A stretch of DNA of 64,000 nt from Oceanicola sp. GTDB taxonomy: Bacteria; Pseudomonadota; Alphaproteobacteria; Rhodobacterales; Rhodobacteraceae. The stretch is taken from NCBI GenBank assembly GCA_022447275.1, contig JAKVBK010000002.1:62001-126000 (forward strand). The letters are read 5' to 3'. The notes beneath the pieces were generated by a model, which was not told the DNA's origin, ran no database searches, and saw only the letters and a list, made by a program, of their open reading frames with translations. This document shows, piece after piece, positions 61,164 to 64,000 of this stretch (its first letter is position 1; each line of letters begins with the position of its first letter). The position numbers and the translations under genes are program-made.

Positions 61164-62750
61164 CTAGTGGCGGAAGTGGCGCTGGCCTGTCAGCACCATG
61201 GCAAGGCCTGCCTCGTCGGCCGCCTTGATCACCTCGTCGTCGCGCATGGAGCCGCCGGGCTGGATCACGCAGGAGGCGCCAGCCGCGGCGGCCTCGAGCA
61301 GGCCATCGGCAAAGGGGAAAAACGCATCAGATGCCACGGCGGAACCTTGTGTGAGCGGCGCTGGCAGGCCCAGAGCCTCGGCCATGCGCTCGGCCTTCTT
61401 GGCAGCGATCATCGCGCTGTCGAGGCGGCTCATCTGGCCTGCGCCAACGCCCACGGTCGCGCCGTCGCGGACATAGACGATTGCATTTGATTTGACGTGT
61501 TTGGCCACCGACCACGCGAACAGCAAATCCTGCATCTGGGCTTCGGTGGGGTGCAGCTTGGTGACAACCTTCAACGTATCGCGGGTAACATTGGCCACGT
61601 CGCGATCCTGCACCAGAAGGCCACCGGCCACCTGCCGCACAGCGGCGCCGCGCGCGGTTGGATCTGGCAGGCCGTCTGTCAGCAAAAGGCGCAGGTTTTT
61701 CTTGCCCGCGAAAATGGCCATGGCCTCCTCGGAGGCGCCGGGGGCGATGACCACCTCGGTAAAGATCTCGGTGATCGCCTTGGCGGTATCTGCATCCAGC
61801 GTCTGGTTGAGGGCAACGATGCCCCCGAAGGCCGAGGTGCGGTCGCAATCATAGGCGCGGGAATAGGCCTCCAGCAGGCTGCTTCCGATGGCCACGCCGC
61901 AGGGGTTGGCATGCTTGATGATCGCGCAGGCCGGGGTGGTGGGGTCGAACTCTGCCACCAACTCATAGGCGGCGTCCGTATCGTTGATGTTGTTGTAGGA
62001 CAGCTCCTTGCCCTGCACCTGACGGGCGGTGGCAACGCCCGCACGGCCCGAGCCGTCGGTGTAGAAGGCGGCCTGCTGATGGGGGTTTTCGCCGTAGCGC
62101 AGGGTCTGGGCCAGCGTGCCCGCAAAGGTCCGGCGGCGCGGGGCGGCGATGTCCAGCGCCCCGGCCATCCAGTTGGATACGGCGGCATCATAGGCTGCCG
62201 TCCGCCCATAGGCGATCTGCGCCAGCGTCTGGCGGAAGGCCAGCGTGGTGCCCCCGTCATGGGCGTCAAGCTCGGCCAGCAAGGCATCATAATCCGTCAC
62301 ATCGGTCACCACGCAGACATCGGCGTGGTTCTTGGCTGCCGAGCGGATCATGGCCGGGCCGCCAATATCGATGTTCTCGATGCATGTGGCGTGGTCTGCC
62401 CCTTTCGCGACGGTGGCCTCGAACGGGTAGAGGTTGACCACCACCAGATCGATCGCGCCGATGCCATGTTCCTGCATCGCCGCGACGTGGTCGGGATTGT
62501 CGCGCACGGCCAGCAAACCGCCATGTACCGCCGGGTGCAGGGTTTTGACGCGGCCATCCATCATTTCGGGAAAGTTGGTCACCTCTGAGACGTCTTTCAC
62601 GTCCAGACCGGCGTCTCGCAGTGCCTTGGCCGTGCCGCCCGTGGACAAAAGCGCCACGTTGCGTGCAGCAAGCGCCTGCCCGAGCGCGATCAGCCCGGTT
62701 TTGTCAGAGACGGACAGCAGGGCGCGGCGGAGCGGTTTCGGGGCAGTCAT
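61164..62750 (-). CDS. purH: Bifunctional AICAR formyltransferase/IMP cyclohydrolase PurH
   Basis: 528 residues. The N-terminal MGS-like IMP cyclohydrolase domain starts [18 protein letters not shown] with [14 protein letters not shown]. The AICAR transformylase domain has [14 protein letters not shown] and [12 protein letters not shown]. It performs the last two steps of IMP synthesis. It precedes lspA on the minus strand. Confidence 0.97.
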   Translation of the reverse strand: MTAPKPLRRALLSVSDKTGLIALGQALAARNVALLSTGGTAKALRDAGLDVKDVSEVTNFPEMMDGRVKTLHPAVHGGLLAVRDNPDHVAAMQEHGIGAIDLVVVNLYPFEATVAKGADHATCIENIDIGGPAMIRSAAKNHADVCVVTDVTDYDALLAELDAHDGGTTLAFRQTLAQIAYGRTAAYDAAVSNWMAGALDIAAPRRRTFAGTLAQTLRYGENPHQQAAFYTDGSGRAGVATARQVQGKELSYNNINDTDAAYELVAEFDPTTPACAIIKHANPCGVAIGSSLLEAYSRAYDCDRTSAFGGIVALNQTLDADTAKAITEIFTEVVIAPGASEEAMAIFAGKKNLRLLLTDGLPDPTARGAAVRQVAGGLLVQDRDVANVTRDTLKVVTKLHPTEAQMQDLLFAWSVAKHVKSNAIVYVRDGATVGVGAGQMSRLDSAMIAAKKAERMAEALGLPAPLTQGSAVASDAFFPFADGLLEAAAAGASCVIQPGGSMRDDEVIKAADEAGLAMVLTGQRHFRH

Positions 62751-62832
62751 AGGCGATCATCCTTTGGCAGCGGGGCATCCCTGCCAGCAGCGGCTTCGGA
62801 TGCGTGAATGGACAGCCGCGCGGGTGTCAGGG

Positions 62833-64000
62833 TCAATCTTCCACGTCGCGGACGGCTTGGGGGGTATCCTGTGCTTTGGCCAAGGTCCAGACGATCCGCA
62901 TGGCATAATCCGTGACCCGTGCGCGCAGCACGATCTGTTTGCAGGCTCTGGGCTTCAGGCGACCCGGCTCAAGATAGACAGAAGGCTCCAGGGTCAGGGC
63001 GGCCTTCCCGTTGTGGCGGAAGATCCATACTTCGCCCGAGCGCAGGGCAATCGAGATGGCGGTGCCGTTCATGTCATGGATGGCGTCGACCTCAGGATGG
63101 AGGTGAAACCGCAGGATGAACGGGGTGCCCTGCATGTCATGGCGGGGCTGCTCGGAGTCGAACTTGCGCTTCTGGGTGTCGTCCAGCGCCCCCAGCAGGT
63201 CCTCGCCCGACAGGGTGCGCCCATCGAGTGACAGCAGCAGGTTGCGCACATGGGTCAACCCGTGGCTGGGCCCATACCCGTCATGGCCCACCAGCAATTG
63301 CCAGCCGCGGCTGGTGCGTTTGGATTGCGCGGTTACGTGCTTTGGGACAGTTTCCAGATAGTCCGAGCCCTTCGGAACTGCGCCCGTCTCATCCGGCAGG
63401 GCCAGTTGCGAAGACGAGACGCCCTCGATCGCGAGGGTTGAATGGCTGGGCGTGGCCCGACCCGCCCGACGCCAGGTTTCCCCGAAGGCGGCGCCAGAGC
63501 CACAATTGACAATCACCGGGCGGCGGCCCGATGTCAGCTCAAAGGCCAGGGTGCCCGCATGGGCATTGGCCGAGGCAGGCCCCGTTGGGGGCGCAGCCGC
63601 ATCAACAATCAAAGAGGTGCGCCCGGCGGTCAGGCGGGCATAGCCCATGGCCAAGCCTTCCGGCAGCAGGCCGGGCCGGACATGGGAGGCGGCCAACGCC
63701 TGATCGAGCCGCCCTTCTTCGCCAGCCCCGCCGCCATTGAACCGGGCCAGCCCCCCATCGGCATGGCGCAGGGCCCGCAAGGTGGGGGCGATGCGTTCCA
63801 GAGCGTTCTTGTGCGCCTGCGACGGCGTGTGGCCGGCTTCGGTCAGCACCTGCGCCGTCCAACTCAACAGCGCAAACACTTCCAGCAGGTCTTCGGGATT
63901 GCGCGTTGCGATCCCGCCTTGATCATCGATCTGGGTCGCGCAGTCATTGTCGAGGGCGTCAAGCGCAGGCGCGATGTAGCGCTCCATGCCTTCAAGCGAC
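62833..64000 (-). CDS. Heparinase II/III-family protein (partial, N-terminus missing)
   Basis: About 389 C-terminal residues are seen; the gene runs out of the window on the right. The sequence holds the beta-sandwich half of a heparinase II/III-like polysaccharide lyase, with FELTSGRRPVIVNCGSG and the late H in FILRFHLHPEVDA. An alpha-helical domain would precede it. It lies upstream of purH, which I recall as a common pairing in Rhodobacteraceae. Substrate and export cannot be judged from the fragment. Confidence 0.82.
   Translation of the reverse strand, partial: SLEGMERYIAPALDALDNDCATQIDDQGGIATRNPEDLLEVFALLSWTAQVLTEAGHTPSQAHKNALERIAPTLRALRHADGGLARFNGGGAGEEGRLDQALAASHVRPGLLPEGLAMGYARLTAGRTSLIVDAAAPPTGPASANAHAGTLAFELTSGRRPVIVNCGSGAAFGETWRRAGRATPSHSTLAIEGVSSSQLALPDETGAVPKGSDYLETVPKHVTAQSKRTSRGWQLLVGHDGYGPSHGLTHVRNLLLSLDGRTLSGEDLLGALDDTQKRKFDSEQPRHDMQGTPFILRFHLHPEVDAIHDMNGTAISIALRSGEVWIFRHNGKAALTLEPSVYLEPGRLKPRACKQIVLRARVTDYAMRIVWTLAKAQDTPQAVRDVED

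Overview
The window carries an almost complete photosynthesis gene cluster (PGC, about 10.4-59.9 kb) from a high-GC alphaproteobacterium of the Rhodobacterales. The placement rests on gene order, the PpsR/PpaA regulator pair, PufQ, a PufX polypeptide instead of a tetraheme PufC cytochrome, and a spheroidene-type carotenoid pathway (crtA, crtC, crtD, crtF). The only Mg-protoporphyrin cyclase visible is the oxygen-dependent AcsF with its partner BciE. No bchE and no LH2 (puc) genes are present here, which fits an aerobic or facultatively aerobic anoxygenic phototroph, although such genes could lie elsewhere.

Left flank (1-10.3 kb): end of ubiA, an OmpA-like protein with a small coiled-coil partner, moaE-moaD-pgsA, mutL, two M16 peptidases and an OsmC-like protein. 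Right flank (60.0-64 kb): a DUF3035/BamF-type lipoprotein, lspA, purH and a partial heparinase II/III-like gene.

PGC layout: crtDC face away from crtEF-bchCXYZ-pufQBALMX, which is followed by a strong terminator and then dxs and a Dabb-domain gene. A decayed SDR pseudogene follows. On the minus strand lies ppaA-ppsR-bchG-orf428-bchP-idi. The plus-strand run bchFNBHLM-lhaA-puhABC-bciE-acsF-puhE-hemA comes next. A small redox module then carries a pseudoazurin, an unknown membrane-anchored protein and cytochrome c2, with an unrelated-looking VPLPA-CTERM gene beside it. Last are crtA-bchI-bchD-bchO (minus) and crtI-crtB-tspO (plus).

Together these genes supply isoprenoid precursors (dxs, idi), 5-aminolevulinate (hemA), bacteriochlorophyll a (bch, acsF, bciE), spheroidene-series carotenoids (crt), the reaction centre-LH1 complex (puf, puhA) with assembly factors (pufQ, lhaA, orf428, puhBCE), and a soluble electron donor (cytochrome c2, possibly pseudoazurin). 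Most adjacent genes overlap by 1-11 nt, so translational coupling is the rule.

Regulation is unusually readable: twelve TGT-N12-ACA PpsR/CrtJ-type boxes lie at the crtD/crtE, bchC, bchG, ppaA/bchF and crtA/crtI control regions. Most are in tandem with 24-26 bp periodicity, including a triple array at bchC. Points for a second look: candidate leaderless starts for bchG and crtI, a crtC gene with no usable canonical start, a pufK-like open frame ending on the pufB start, the pseudoazurin/unknown/cytochrome c2 module, and the position of the PGC between two housekeeping modules. I saw no wholly new system; no tRNA, rRNA, CRISPR or insertion sequence was recognised.
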